This document shows, in pieces, positions 1-7,414 of a stretch of DNA of 17,114 nt (position 1 is the stretch's first letter; each line of letters opens with the position of its first letter). Position numbers and translations under genes: made by a program. The stretch comes from CAYYAQ01 sp964469555 (GTDB taxonomy: Bacteria > Planctomycetota > UBA1135 > UBA2386), in contig CAYYAQ010000111.1 of assembly GCA_964469555.1 (NCBI GenBank), forward strand, positions 1 through 17,114. Direction: 5' to 3'. The notes under the pieces are model-generated. The model saw nothing but the letters and a program-made list of their open reading frames with translations. It had not been told where the DNA came from and made no database searches.

Positions 1-400
1 CCGGCAGAACGGCGGCGGCACCGGCCTGTCGCCGCGCGAGGTTGACGCCAACTTCCATGAAGAGGAGAGGTAGCAACTTCACAAACAGCCCGAGGGCCAA
101 CGAAGACGTCACCCATTGATCCGTCCACGTGGCGAACTCTCCTGAGATCAGGAGAACGCCGTACGCACCCGGCACGGCCAACTGCATGAGCGCACCTCGT
201 GCGTGTCTCCGCCTCCTCGCAGAAGGGGCGCGCGACACCGTCCACGTCGCGAGCACCCGCACGGCCAACCACGGCACGACGACGAGCGACAAGTACGGAA
301 GCACGCCGGCGGAGTCGACATCCCGGGGAAGACCCGACGTCAAGTCGGTGGCAGCGAAGAGGCAGAACAGCCCAAGAAGAAACGAGTACGGCAGCGGCAC
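1..400 (-). CDS. Polytopic membrane protein, partial (runs off left edge)
   Basis: An open minus-strand frame runs from a GTG at 400-398 to the window edge (about 133 codons) without a stop. The translation is strongly hydrophobic, with about four likely membrane segments: near residues 4-19 (PYSFLLGLFCLFAATDL), 34-55 (VLPYLSLVVVPWLAVRVLA), 76-92 (LMQLAVPGAYGVLLISG) and 103-122 (LALGLFVKLLPLLFMEVG). Arg-rich loops lie between segments 2 and 3 and after segment 4, as expected for cytoplasmic loops. The GTG shares its first G with the TAG stop of the upstream TPR gene (402-400), a typical translational-coupling overlap. The frame is also open further upstream into the TPR gene, so the start is not certain. 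I do not recognise the family; the catalytic or C-terminal part would lie outside the window. Confidence 0.6.
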   Translation of the reverse strand, partial: MPLPYSFLLGLFCLFAATDLTSGLPRDVDSAGVLPYLSLVVVPWLAVRVLATWTVSRAPSARRRRHARGALMQLAVPGAYGVLLISGEFATWTDQWVTSSLALGLFVKLLPLLFMEVGVNLARRQAGAAAVLP

Positions 401-1431
401 TACGGCATCTTCTTCTTTTCTGCGCCGTCCTTCTTTCCGAACGCCTTGTCCAACATCTCCGCAAATCCACTCGTCTTGCGGACCAACGCGATCTCCGGGT
501 CATTCTCGAACTGCTTCCGCACCATGCGCATGGAACTGTCGACCTTCGAAGACTTGTTGAGCTTCAAGCACCGACGCACAAAGCCCAACGCCGACCGACG
601 ATCGCCGGACAGGCACATCGAACACGCCGCGTTGTAGTAGTGCACCGGCACCAGGTAGTAGTCCACCGCCTCCGACTTCCGAATGAAGTCCCGATAGGTC
701 ACAGCAGCTATCTGGTAATCGCGGATCTTGTAGTAGATCTCCGCGAGATCGCGCAGGGCGAGAATCGAGGTCTCGTCGTCGTCACTGCGCGACTTCTTCC
801 CCAGCGATTGGATCTCCGTCCTGATCAGTTTCCGGTTGCCCCACTGCGCCAGTGCGTAAGCCAGTCCTGTCCGAAGGTGCTTGGGCTCCTTGTCATCGGT
901 CGCCATCGCCTCGACCTGGTCCCGTATCACCCGATCCGGTCCCTTCGGATAGAGGTCGCGCAGGGCCGGGATCACCTTGATCCGTTCGTTGATGGGAAAC
1001 CACTCCGGAGTCTGGACGAGCAGACCCAGGTAGAAGTCGCCGATGGCGGGCATCAACGCGCCGAGGTCGTCGTACTGACCCGCGAAGACCAACTTGCTCT
1101 TCTCGACCTTCACGAACCACCGGAGTCCGAGCCAGCCGACAAGGGAATGGAGCGCGGCCTCCCGCTTCTGGTCATCGTCCTTTCCCGCGGCGCGGAGTTC
1201 GGACGCCAGCATGGCGATCCCCTTCTTGCCCGCAGCATCGATGCGATCGATGGACTTCGAGACGAGGGCGTCACGGTCGTCGATGTGGACGCCGACCCAG
1301 CTCGCGATCGCCTTGCGCGCGGCGGCGACAACCTTCGGGTCCTGCGCCGTCTTCGCGGGCTCCACCTTCGCGGGTTGGGCGAGGAGCGGAACGGAAAACA
1401 GGAGCAGGATGGCGACAGCCTCGAGCCTCAT
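400..1431 (-). CDS. Secreted TPR-repeat protein
   Basis: This encodes 343 residues. A signal peptide is seen at residues 1-19 (MRLEAVAILLLFSVPLLAQ), so the product is probably periplasmic or exported. Residues 30-210 are mostly helical and I cannot assign them to a family. Residues about 226-292 look like two TPR units (LRDLAEIYYKIRDYQIAAVTY, then YYNAACSMCLSGDRRSALGF). They are followed by the common TPR-protein ending in which a short segment with 'NDPEIALVRKTSGFAEML' closes the domain. The C-terminus is Lys-rich (KKDGAEKKKMP). TPRs usually mediate protein-protein contacts, and no catalytic motif is visible. The gene sits 45 nt downstream of the lemA-family gene and overlaps the start of the next membrane-protein gene, so it is probably part of the same transcript. 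Confidence 0.8.
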   Translation of the reverse strand: MRLEAVAILLLFSVPLLAQPAKVEPAKTAQDPKVVAAARKAIASWVGVHIDDRDALVSKSIDRIDAAGKKGIAMLASELRAAGKDDDQKREAALHSLVGWLGLRWFVKVEKSKLVFAGQYDDLGALMPAIGDFYLGLLVQTPEWFPINERIKVIPALRDLYPKGPDRVIRDQVEAMATDDKEPKHLRTGLAYALAQWGNRKLIRTEIQSLGKKSRSDDDETSILALRDLAEIYYKIRDYQIAAVTYRDFIRKSEAVDYYLVPVHYYNAACSMCLSGDRRSALGFVRRCLKLNKSSKVDSSMRMVRKQFENDPEIALVRKTSGFAEMLDKAFGKKDGAEKKKMP

Positions 1432-1476
1432 GCCCCTGTTCTAGCCGGAAGCTAGCGATCGATCCGGGAATTCTGT

Positions 1477-2022
1477 CTAGATCTGCACCTTGACCGGCTC
1501 GCGCTGCTCTTCGTCTTTCAGTTCGAAGCAGTCTCTCTTCTCGAAGCTGAAGTGACCGGCGACGACGCTGTTGGGGAACATCTGGATCATGTTGTTGAAC
1601 TGCAACACCGTGTCGTTGTAGTGCCGCCGCGCGAAGCCGATCCGGTTCTCCGTGGACGTGAACTCTTCCTGTACGTTCAACAGGTGCTCGCCAGCTTTGA
1701 GCTCCGGATAGTCCTCCTACACCGCCATCAGCGAGCGCAGCGTGGGGGTCAGCATGTTCTCGGCCGCCGCCTGATCCTTGACCGTGGAGGCATCCATGGC
1801 CATCTGCCGCGCCGTGATCACGGCTTCGAGCGTCTCGTGCTCATGCTTCATGTGGCCCTTCGCGGTTTCGATGAGGTTCGGAACCAGGTCGTACCGACGC
1901 TTGAGCTGCACGTCGATCTGCCCCCAGGAGTTCTCGCACTCGTTCCTCCCGTTGACCAGACGGTTGTATGCCGCGACGGCCCAGTAGATGGCGGCGATGA
2001 CGACGCCCAAAGCGATCCACAC
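1477..2022 (-). pseudogene. lemA: LemA family protein interrupted by an in-frame TAG
   Basis: Read through one TAG, this frame gives a full-length LemA protein of 181 codons, the usual family size. It has an N-terminal membrane segment (WIALGVVIAAIYWAVAAYN), then the LemA signature region (NSWGQIDVQLKRRYDLVPNL, residues 31-50). After that come ETLEAVITARQMA, PTLRSLMAV, the stop at codon 102 (1719-1717), and then EDYPELKAGEHLLNVQEEF, TENRIGFARRHYND and FNNMIQMFPNSVVAGHF. In intact LemA proteins the stop position is a small residue (A, S or V) in the stretch 'LLAV-x-EAYPDLKA'. TCG to TAG is a single-base change that would explain it. The frame is unchanged on both sides, so this is a nonsense change and not a frameshift. 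The start is a GTG at 2022; the purine-rich stretch GGGGGAAGA lies rather far upstream. It is either a recent pseudogene or a sequencing error. Confidence 0.85.
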
Positions 2023-2081
2023 GTATTGCGCTTGTTCTTCCCCCGTTATCCGCAGCGACTACGAGACTGTGTCCCGTCGAT

Positions 2082-2906
2082 TCAGCTTATCGGCAACTGA
2101 ATTTCGCCACTGAACACTGTCCGCACCGGGCCCTCCATGACAACGTCCGCACCGCTGCAGTCGATCACGAGATCACCGCCCAAAAGATGGACCGTCACCT
2201 TCGGGCCCGCCGTCACACCGATCCGAACCGCCGTGCACGCCGCCGCCGTCGCACCGGTACCGCAGGCCATCGTCTCTCCGCTACCGCGTTCGAAAGTGCG
2301 TTGGTCGAGGGATCCATCCGGGCGAACGCGGACGAACTCGACGTTCACGCCGTCGGGAAACACCGGCAGTTCCTGCATCGCGGCACCGGTTTCGAGAACC
2401 GGTTCATCCGCGGGGTCGTTCTCGACAAACACGACGGCGTGAGGGTTGCCGGCATCGGCAGCGTGGTAGCTCCACTGGCGACCAGCGAGCCGCACTGCCT
2501 GCGCGTTCGTATCGACTTTGATCTCGCCCATGTGGACACGCGCGCCGGTGACCGCTCCGTCGTCGCCAAACAACACCGCGACTTCCTTGACGCCCGAGTC
2601 CGTCTCCACTCGCATCGTCGGCTTCTCAACCACCCCGACGTCATGGGCGAGCTTCGCCACGCAGCGAATCCCGTTGCCACACATGCCGCCTCGGGACCCG
2701 TCGGCGTTCCACATGACCATCCGCACATCGGCAGTCGAACTCGGCGCCAACACGATCAAGCCATCGCCACCGATCCCGAAGCGACGATCCGACACGATCT
2801 TCGCAACTTCTGACCCGCGTTCGAGGTCGAACTCATCGTGGATGGCATCGACGTACACGTAGTCGTTGCCGGCGCCCTCCATTTTCGTGAAACGGAGCGA
2901 CTGCAT
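2082..2906 (-). CDS. dapF: Diaminopimelate epimerase
   Basis: DapF interconverts LL- and meso-diaminopimelate in the cytoplasm, the penultimate step of lysine synthesis and the source of the peptidoglycan cross-linking residue. The 274-residue product has the usual family length. Both catalytic cysteines are present in their signatures: Cys76 in GGMCGNGIRC and Cys215 in ETMACGTGATAAA. The N-terminal FTKMEGAGNDYVYVD and the substrate-binding DAGNPHAVVF and ERGSGET segments are also intact, so the enzyme should be active. The ATG at 2906 begins four nt after the stop of the upstream lipoprotein gene, and 59 nt separate its stop from the lemA-family start, so it is the middle gene of a minus-strand run. 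Confidence 0.97.
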   Translation of the reverse strand: MQSLRFTKMEGAGNDYVYVDAIHDEFDLERGSEVAKIVSDRRFGIGGDGLIVLAPSSTADVRMVMWNADGSRGGMCGNGIRCVAKLAHDVGVVEKPTMRVETDSGVKEVAVLFGDDGAVTGARVHMGEIKVDTNAQAVRLAGRQWSYHAADAGNPHAVVFVENDPADEPVLETGAAMQELPVFPDGVNVEFVRVRPDGSLDQRTFERGSGETMACGTGATAAACTAVRIGVTAGPKVTVHLLGGDLVIDCSGADVVMEGPVRTVFSGEIQLPIS

Positions 2907-2910
2907 CGCG

Positions 2911-3273
2911 TCAATACTTCACGGTGACCGCCTGACGAGTCACCGTCAACGGCAAGAAGAGAGTCGACACGAAGAAGTCGGAGACCATATCGAAGAACCC
3001 ATCGCGGTACGCGAAACCGATCTCGACGTCGTAGCTCGTGTAGTCGCCGACGACCCGTTGGATGTTGACCTCGTTGAGTCGAATGAGCCCGAAGAACAGG
3101 TAGTACTGGTGCATGGTCTCTTGGCCGATGTTGTTGCCGCCAATACCGACGCGGAACGTCGTGGCGTGGCAACTCGGCAGGCACGGCATGAGCATGACGA
3201 GGCAAACCAGCAATCCGCGGAGGTGATGGGGAGCGCTCACGCGGCGTAACAGGGTCTCTTTTGGGGCGTCCAC
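2911..3273 (-). CDS. Small lipoprotein, possibly Bor-like
   Basis: This encodes 120 residues from a GTG at 3273. A second GTG at 3240 would give a more ordinary lipoprotein signal of about 24 residues; no clear ribosome binding site separates the two. The signal segment GLLVCLVMLMPCLPSC ends in a lipobox-like LPSC, which suggests lipidation and membrane anchoring. The rest has the pattern 'YYLFFGLIRLNEVNIQRVVGD', then a Tyr- and Phe-rich segment, and ends 'FLPLTVTRQAVTVKY'. This order (FFGL segment, charged middle, 'TP/LTVT' end) loosely recalls Bor-type small outer-membrane lipoproteins. That is a pattern impression, not a firm assignment. It precedes dapF by 4 nt and is probably co-transcribed with it. 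Confidence 0.65.
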   Translation of the reverse strand: MDAPKETLLRRVSAPHHLRGLLVCLVMLMPCLPSCHATTFRVGIGGNNIGQETMHQYYLFFGLIRLNEVNIQRVVGDYTSYDVEIGFAYRDGFFDMVSDFFVSTLFLPLTVTRQAVTVKY

Positions 3274-3323
3274 GGGCTGCGTTTTACCAGCACGGCGTGC
3301 TGTGCGCTGCCGGCGTTTTCGTT

Positions 3324-4424
3324 CTATCTCTCGTCCGGGTTTCTTCCCGGATCGGTCTTCCAGTCATCCCAGTCGACCTCGTCGTCGTCCTCCACCTCCT
3401 CGAAGCCGGTCTCCTCATAGTCCGTGTCTTCGCCGTCCATGTGGCCGTCGGGGTTCCATCCGTCCTCGGCGGCCCCCTCGGCTTCGATGCGTGCACGTTC
3501 CGCTTCCGCCAGGTCCAACGCGACGTCCTCGGCCCTGTCCTGTTCGCCCAGCCGCTTCTTCATCCGCTCTTCACGGTTGCGGCGCCGCGCTACGGCGAGC
3601 GCCAGAAGGGGCCCCGCGAGCGCCAGGACAAGGATCAAGAAACAGTTCCGGAGGATCACGCGGAAACCCGCGCCGGACTCGTTGCTGATGTACTCCAGCC
3701 ACTCGTCCTCGTAGACGAAGAGGGGCTGTTTCATCGACGCCGAAAAGACGGTCGAGAATGTCTTCTTCGGACCACATTCCTTCACCGTGGTGAGCAGTTT
3801 CTGGAGACCGACCTCCCCCCTAAGGAACGACACGAACGAGTAGCTCTGGCCGTACGCGAGGGCCAGTCGGTCCGGATTGTCCTTCGGGAAGCCTTCCTCG
3901 AGCTCGGGAAAGGGGATGTAGGAGCGCGCGCGGACGCGCAGGACGAGCTCTTCCTCTTGCACACCGAGATAGCCGCCCCCGGCGAGATCCTGCGCGAGCC
4001 CCTCGTGGAACCAACGGGCGACGAAGTGACCGTTCTTGCCGACGAACTGGTCGAGGAGGATGTGCACGAGTTCGTGGTCGACCGTCGTCCTGAGATCATT
4101 GGGTGGGTCGATGCGGATGTCTGCGAAGACGAGGTGGATCTCGTCCCTCTGCAAGAGCGCGAATCCGGGAACCCCCGGGTGCAACGAGCGCCGCAACGCA
4201 GGCGGAATACTGTCCGCGTCGACGTGCACGACGATTCGAATCTCGCGGGACGGGGTCCCGGGGAAGAGCCGGGACAACCGGGACATGCCCTCTCGGGCAA
4301 GGGCCGCGACCGCCTTCAACTGGGACCCGGAGACCTCCGATCCTCCCGGGATCACGCGCACCTGCGCCGTCGCTGCGACGGCGAGGACAGCGAGCGCCAT
4401 GAGCTTCGCCGGGAGGGATGTCAT
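3324..4424 (-). CDS. Secreted, membrane-anchored gluzincin (peptidase MA-like)
   Basis: This encodes 366 residues from the ATG at 4424, chosen because it places a signal peptide (MTSLPAKLMALAVLAVAATA) at the N-terminus. The open frame extends 33 codons further upstream to 4523 without a plausible signal. The zinc-protease motif HELVH lies at residues 117-121. The third zinc ligand, Glu141, lies in RWFHEGLAQDLAGG, the arrangement expected for peptidase-MA-like gluzincins. A membrane segment near the C-terminus (VILRNCFLILVLALAGPLLALAVA) is followed by a basic stop-transfer sequence (RRRNREERMKKR). A long acidic tail then ends in EEVEDDDEVDWDDW. The protease domain would therefore face the periplasm and the acidic tail the cytoplasm. 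All catalytic residues are present, but the substrate is unknown. It heads the run that contains dapF. Confidence 0.85.
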   Translation of the reverse strand: MTSLPAKLMALAVLAVAATAQVRVIPGGSEVSGSQLKAVAALAREGMSRLSRLFPGTPSREIRIVVHVDADSIPPALRRSLHPGVPGFALLQRDEIHLVFADIRIDPPNDLRTTVDHELVHILLDQFVGKNGHFVARWFHEGLAQDLAGGGYLGVQEEELVLRVRARSYIPFPELEEGFPKDNPDRLALAYGQSYSFVSFLRGEVGLQKLLTTVKECGPKKTFSTVFSASMKQPLFVYEDEWLEYISNESGAGFRVILRNCFLILVLALAGPLLALAVARRRNREERMKKRLGEQDRAEDVALDLAEAERARIEAEGAAEDGWNPDGHMDGEDTDYEETGFEEVEDDDEVDWDDWKTDPGRNPDER

Positions 4425-4565
4425 GCCCACGGAATAGACCAAACGCGCCCGGATGCCACGCAGGAAACCCCCAATGGCAACGGTGCTTTCCGAATCGATG
4501 TACGGCAAACACGCGAAAGTCACCTGTCTCGGGCTCCGCTTTGCCGAGTACGACGACAGGTACGA

Positions 4566-5030
4566 ATGACGCGAGCGCGTCGAGATTCGATCATGGGCCC
4601 CCTACTCAGCACGTCCGAAGAAGCGAACGCAGAGAGCGAGCAGACCGATCTCCGTCCCGTGCTGGATGGAATCCGTGATCTTCGCGACAGCCTCGAGAGT
4701 TATCAGGGCCTCGAGCACTCGTTGGTCGAGCTGGCGAAGACGACCGTGTTCAGCCACACCATGATCAGTGATCGCCTGACGGATCTTCGCGAGGAGATCG
4801 CTTTCCCGACATCACGAACCGAAGCGGCGAGAGGCGTTGCGGTGGGTTCTTCCCCGGAAGGGCGAGGGTTCATCGCAGTGCTCGGCCTTCTGGTCGTGAA
4901 CCTCGCGGGTTGCATCGCCATCGTCATTCGACGGCGAGGTTGGTGCGGGCTGTCGGTGCTCAGTCTTTCGCCTTTCGCGGCGAAATCAAGTTGGCGAAGA
5001 TCCTGCACGCACCTGGGTGACGGTTCTTGA
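4566..5030 (+). CDS. Small coiled-coil protein with one membrane segment
   Basis: This is a short plus-strand frame in an otherwise minus-strand region. It can start at the ATG at 4566, six nt after a weak AGG, or at an ATG at 4593. The product (154 or 145 residues) has an amphipathic, heptad-like helix (LRPVLDGIRDLRDSLESYQG and ELAKTTVF...MISDRLTDLREEI). A linker, a single membrane helix (GFIAVLGLLVVNLAGCIAIVI) and a positive RRR stop-transfer follow. After that the frame continues for about 30 residues of unremarkable sequence that are antisense to the last 71 nt of the PIG-L gene. The helix-plus-anchor layout looks like real coding sequence, but I recognise no family. A role in organising membrane proteins would be a guess. 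Confidence 0.55.
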   Translation: MTRARRDSIMGPLLSTSEEANAESEQTDLRPVLDGIRDLRDSLESYQGLEHSLVELAKTTVFSHTMISDRLTDLREEIAFPTSRTEAARGVAVGSSPEGRGFIAVLGLLVVNLAGCIAIVIRRRGWCGLSVLSLSPFAAKSSWRRSCTHLGDGS

Positions 5031-7404
5031 GCTGCCGGTAGAGGGACAGGGCGCAGTAGATGTAGTCGCCCTTTCCGTACCTCGCGTGGAGGAGAGCGCC
5101 ACGTTCGGGAGGGAGACCCGGGTCGTGCATCTCCAGCAGCTCGGTGAACTGCGCGTCGTACGTCTTCGGAAAGTAGAGCCCACGCTCTTGTTTCCATCCA
5201 TCCCAGTCCTTGCTGCGAATCGTGTTCGGGTGAGTGAAGAGAGCATGATCCTTCACGAGGACGCGGATGGGAGCGTCTTGCCTCGTCACCCGACCTTTGC
5301 CGATCTCGAGTTTGTACGGCGCGCCGCGGAAGAACGCGTCGCCGATGTTGAACTCCTTCGCCTTGTGGTAGAAGACGACGAGTCGACCGCCTTCCTTGAC
5401 GAAGTCCAGGAGTCGCGCAAATCCCGAACAAGCCTTGGGATTCTGCAGAGCCCGGACATCGACGACGATCGTGTGCAACCGGCTCCGGTCGAGAATGGGC
5501 AGGGTGAGGCCGGGTTCGAACTTCTCCAGACGTGATTCGCCGATCAACGACTGGAGGACTTCGTACGTGGTGTTGTCCACGCCGGGAACCAGTCCGACGC
5601 GCAGGTTGTCGCTGACGTCGACTTCCACCTTGTGGACGTTCACCCGAACAACCTCGTCGCCGACATGCACGTGCATGACGCTCACCCCAGGCGGCATGTG
5701 CGGCGCATTCAGCGTGAACGTGAATTCGCGGAAGCGCTCGTTGGTCTCCATCGTCACGTCACGGAAGCCGTCTTCGACACGCATCAACGGCGACGTCTTG
5801 ATGCGCAGCCTGAGGCTTACGCGCTTCCGCGTCTTGCGCTCCACGGTCACTACGAACGGCACGCTCTTCGCGCCACTCGGAAGCAGCAGCTTGCCCGGCG
5901 TGACTACGATCTGGACCGCGGGTTGGAGTTCCGTGCGAATGAACTCTTCGATCGTGATCGGTTGGCCATCGATCCGAAACCGGAAGCGTATGCGCAACGG
6001 ACTCTCGAACGTGTCTCGCGTGAAGAGCCGACGACGATCTTCCTTCGACAGGTTCGGCGGGCGATACAGCGCCTCGATGACAACCGACTCCTGCGACTCC
6101 AGGGTCTTCCTGTCGCGGCCCGGGCCGACGAGCGTGAGTTTGCCGTTGTTGGTCGCGGTAACCTCGATGCCGGTCACGTCGCGGTGCCCCTCGTTGCCGA
6201 TCCAAATCTGCAACGGCAGGTCCTCGCCGGGCGCAGCTTCGACGCCGAGGGGCACCTTCATGAATACCCTCACCTCCGCGCTCTGGACGATGACCCGATC
6301 GACCGCCGAGATCCGTCTCTTCAGCCGGCGCTCGAGGTCCGATCCCGGGGGAGCCTTGACCGCGCGAAGTCTCTTCTGCAGTTCGATCGCGACCGTCGAG
6401 AGTTCGGGCAGCGAGGTGAGATGATTCGCGAGATTGTCGAAGTGCCCCTTGTTCAGCCGACGGTGATCGAAGTTCGGGATGGTCTCGTGCAGGGCCAAGA
6501 AGAGATTGGGTAGTCGATCGAGCATGGTCCGACGCAGCGGCTGGTCACCGATCTTCACCGGGACCATCTCAACGATCGGCTGGAGGAGCGTCGCCATCGA
6601 TTGCAGAGGCGCCTGTGTGCGGTGTTCCTTCAGCGCTTCGTACGCTAGTTCCCGATAGGTCCTACCCCGGGCCTGGTCCGAGTGATCCATCATCAGACTC
6701 ACCGTGGCGTCGTCCTCTTCGCCGACGCTCGCGCCGCGGAAGAGCCGCGACACGGCAAAGGGCGGCAGGTTCGGCGTCTCGAACTTCGAATCGCCCGACA
6801 ACGCCACGGCCTTCGGCAGGATCTTCAACAGCGCGAGATCGTGGCCGTGATTCTCCTTGAGGTGATGCGTGGTCATCACGAGGTCCGGCTCGATCTTCCG
6901 GATGAGTCGAGCGAGATCTTGGACCGTTTCCTCCTCGCCCCATTCCGCCAGTGTCTCCTCGGCCGAACGGCTGTAGCCGTTGTCCGGTCGGTTCAGGTAG
7001 TAGACCTTCGCGCCGAGGTGCGCGGCGCCTTGTTCTGCTTCGAGCGTGCGCAACACGCCGAGCGCGTCTCCGGTCTCGGGTCCGACGTTGTTCTGACCAC
7101 CCTTCCCTCTGGTGAAGAGAACGATCGCGACGCGCATGCCGAGGTCAAACCGCAGATACGCCGCGGGCGAGACATATCTGTCGTCGGGGTGCGACGCGAC
7201 GAGCAGCGCCAGGTTGTCCGAAGAAGCGTCGCGCACCGCTTGCTGCAACGCAACGTATCCAACCTCGCGGTATGGCTCGGTGCTTCCGCGAACCGGAAAC
7301 TGCGCCGGGTTCTTCACCTGGATGGTGCAGATGAAGAGCGAGGCAAGAATGACGAACGCCCTCCGCCGCGGGGTGCGACGAAGGGCGTTTGCTTTGTCAG
7401 CCAT
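4960..7404 (-). CDS. PIG-L (LmbE-type) deacetylase family protein with long extracytoplasmic tail
   Basis: This encodes 814 residues. An N-terminal signal or anchor (RRRAFVILASLFICTIQV) indicates export. The PIG-L domain follows, with SHPDD at residues 71-75 (family motif PHPDD) and then TRGKGGQNNVG and the metal-ligand region TTHHLKENHGHD at 178-189. PIG-L enzymes hydrolyse N-acetyl groups from sugars or sugar conjugates using zinc. Residues about 385-600 are rich in beta-strand patterns. The last 176 residues (from about 639) contain HTIVVDVRAL and LLDFVKEGGRLVVFYHK, a ThuA or amidotransferase-like fold segment that often ends long secreted LmbE proteins. The gene starts 10 nt after the stop of the DUF3352-like gene, without a clear ribosome binding site, so translation is probably coupled. 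A target on cell-surface glycan is inference. Confidence 0.88.
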   Translation of the reverse strand: MADKANALRRTPRRRAFVILASLFICTIQVKNPAQFPVRGSTEPYREVGYVALQQAVRDASSDNLALLVASHPDDRYVSPAAYLRFDLGMRVAIVLFTRGKGGQNNVGPETGDALGVLRTLEAEQGAAHLGAKVYYLNRPDNGYSRSAEETLAEWGEEETVQDLARLIRKIEPDLVMTTHHLKENHGHDLALLKILPKAVALSGDSKFETPNLPPFAVSRLFRGASVGEEDDATVSLMMDHSDQARGRTYRELAYEALKEHRTQAPLQSMATLLQPIVEMVPVKIGDQPLRRTMLDRLPNLFLALHETIPNFDHRRLNKGHFDNLANHLTSLPELSTVAIELQKRLRAVKAPPGSDLERRLKRRISAVDRVIVQSAEVRVFMKVPLGVEAAPGEDLPLQIWIGNEGHRDVTGIEVTATNNGKLTLVGPGRDRKTLESQESVVIEALYRPPNLSKEDRRRLFTRDTFESPLRIRFRFRIDGQPITIEEFIRTELQPAVQIVVTPGKLLLPSGAKSVPFVVTVERKTRKRVSLRLRIKTSPLMRVEDGFRDVTMETNERFREFTFTLNAPHMPPGVSVMHVHVGDEVVRVNVHKVEVDVSDNLRVGLVPGVDNTTYEVLQSLIGESRLEKFEPGLTLPILDRSRLHTIVVDVRALQNPKACSGFARLLDFVKEGGRLVVFYHKAKEFNIGDAFFRGAPYKLEIGKGRVTRQDAPIRVLVKDHALFTHPNTIRSKDWDGWKQERGLYFPKTYDAQFTELLEMHDPGLPPERGALLHARYGKGDYIYCALSLYRQLKNRHPGACRIFANLISPRKAKD

Positions 7405-7414
7405 GAAGGAGAGG

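Noticed and set aside
125..132. CCACGTGG as a further parS site
   Set aside because: The flanks are GT and CG, not GTT and AAC, so it does not match the ParB consensus. Other isolated CACGTG cores (near 13194 and 16139) fail the same way.
199..1455. Long plus-strand frame opposite the TPR gene
   Set aside because: It is antisense to a gene with a signal peptide and TPRs; its own translation has no domain or signal and is Arg/His rich, as expected for a shadow in GC-rich DNA.
1717..1719. Amber suppression or reassigned TAG
   Set aside because: TAG is the natural stop of several genes in the window, including the lemA frame itself, so a changed code is not supported.
3261..4565. Plus-strand open frame leading into the small coiled-coil gene
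   Set aside because: This part is the antisense of the gluzincin; only the segment from 4566 onwards has gene-like features.
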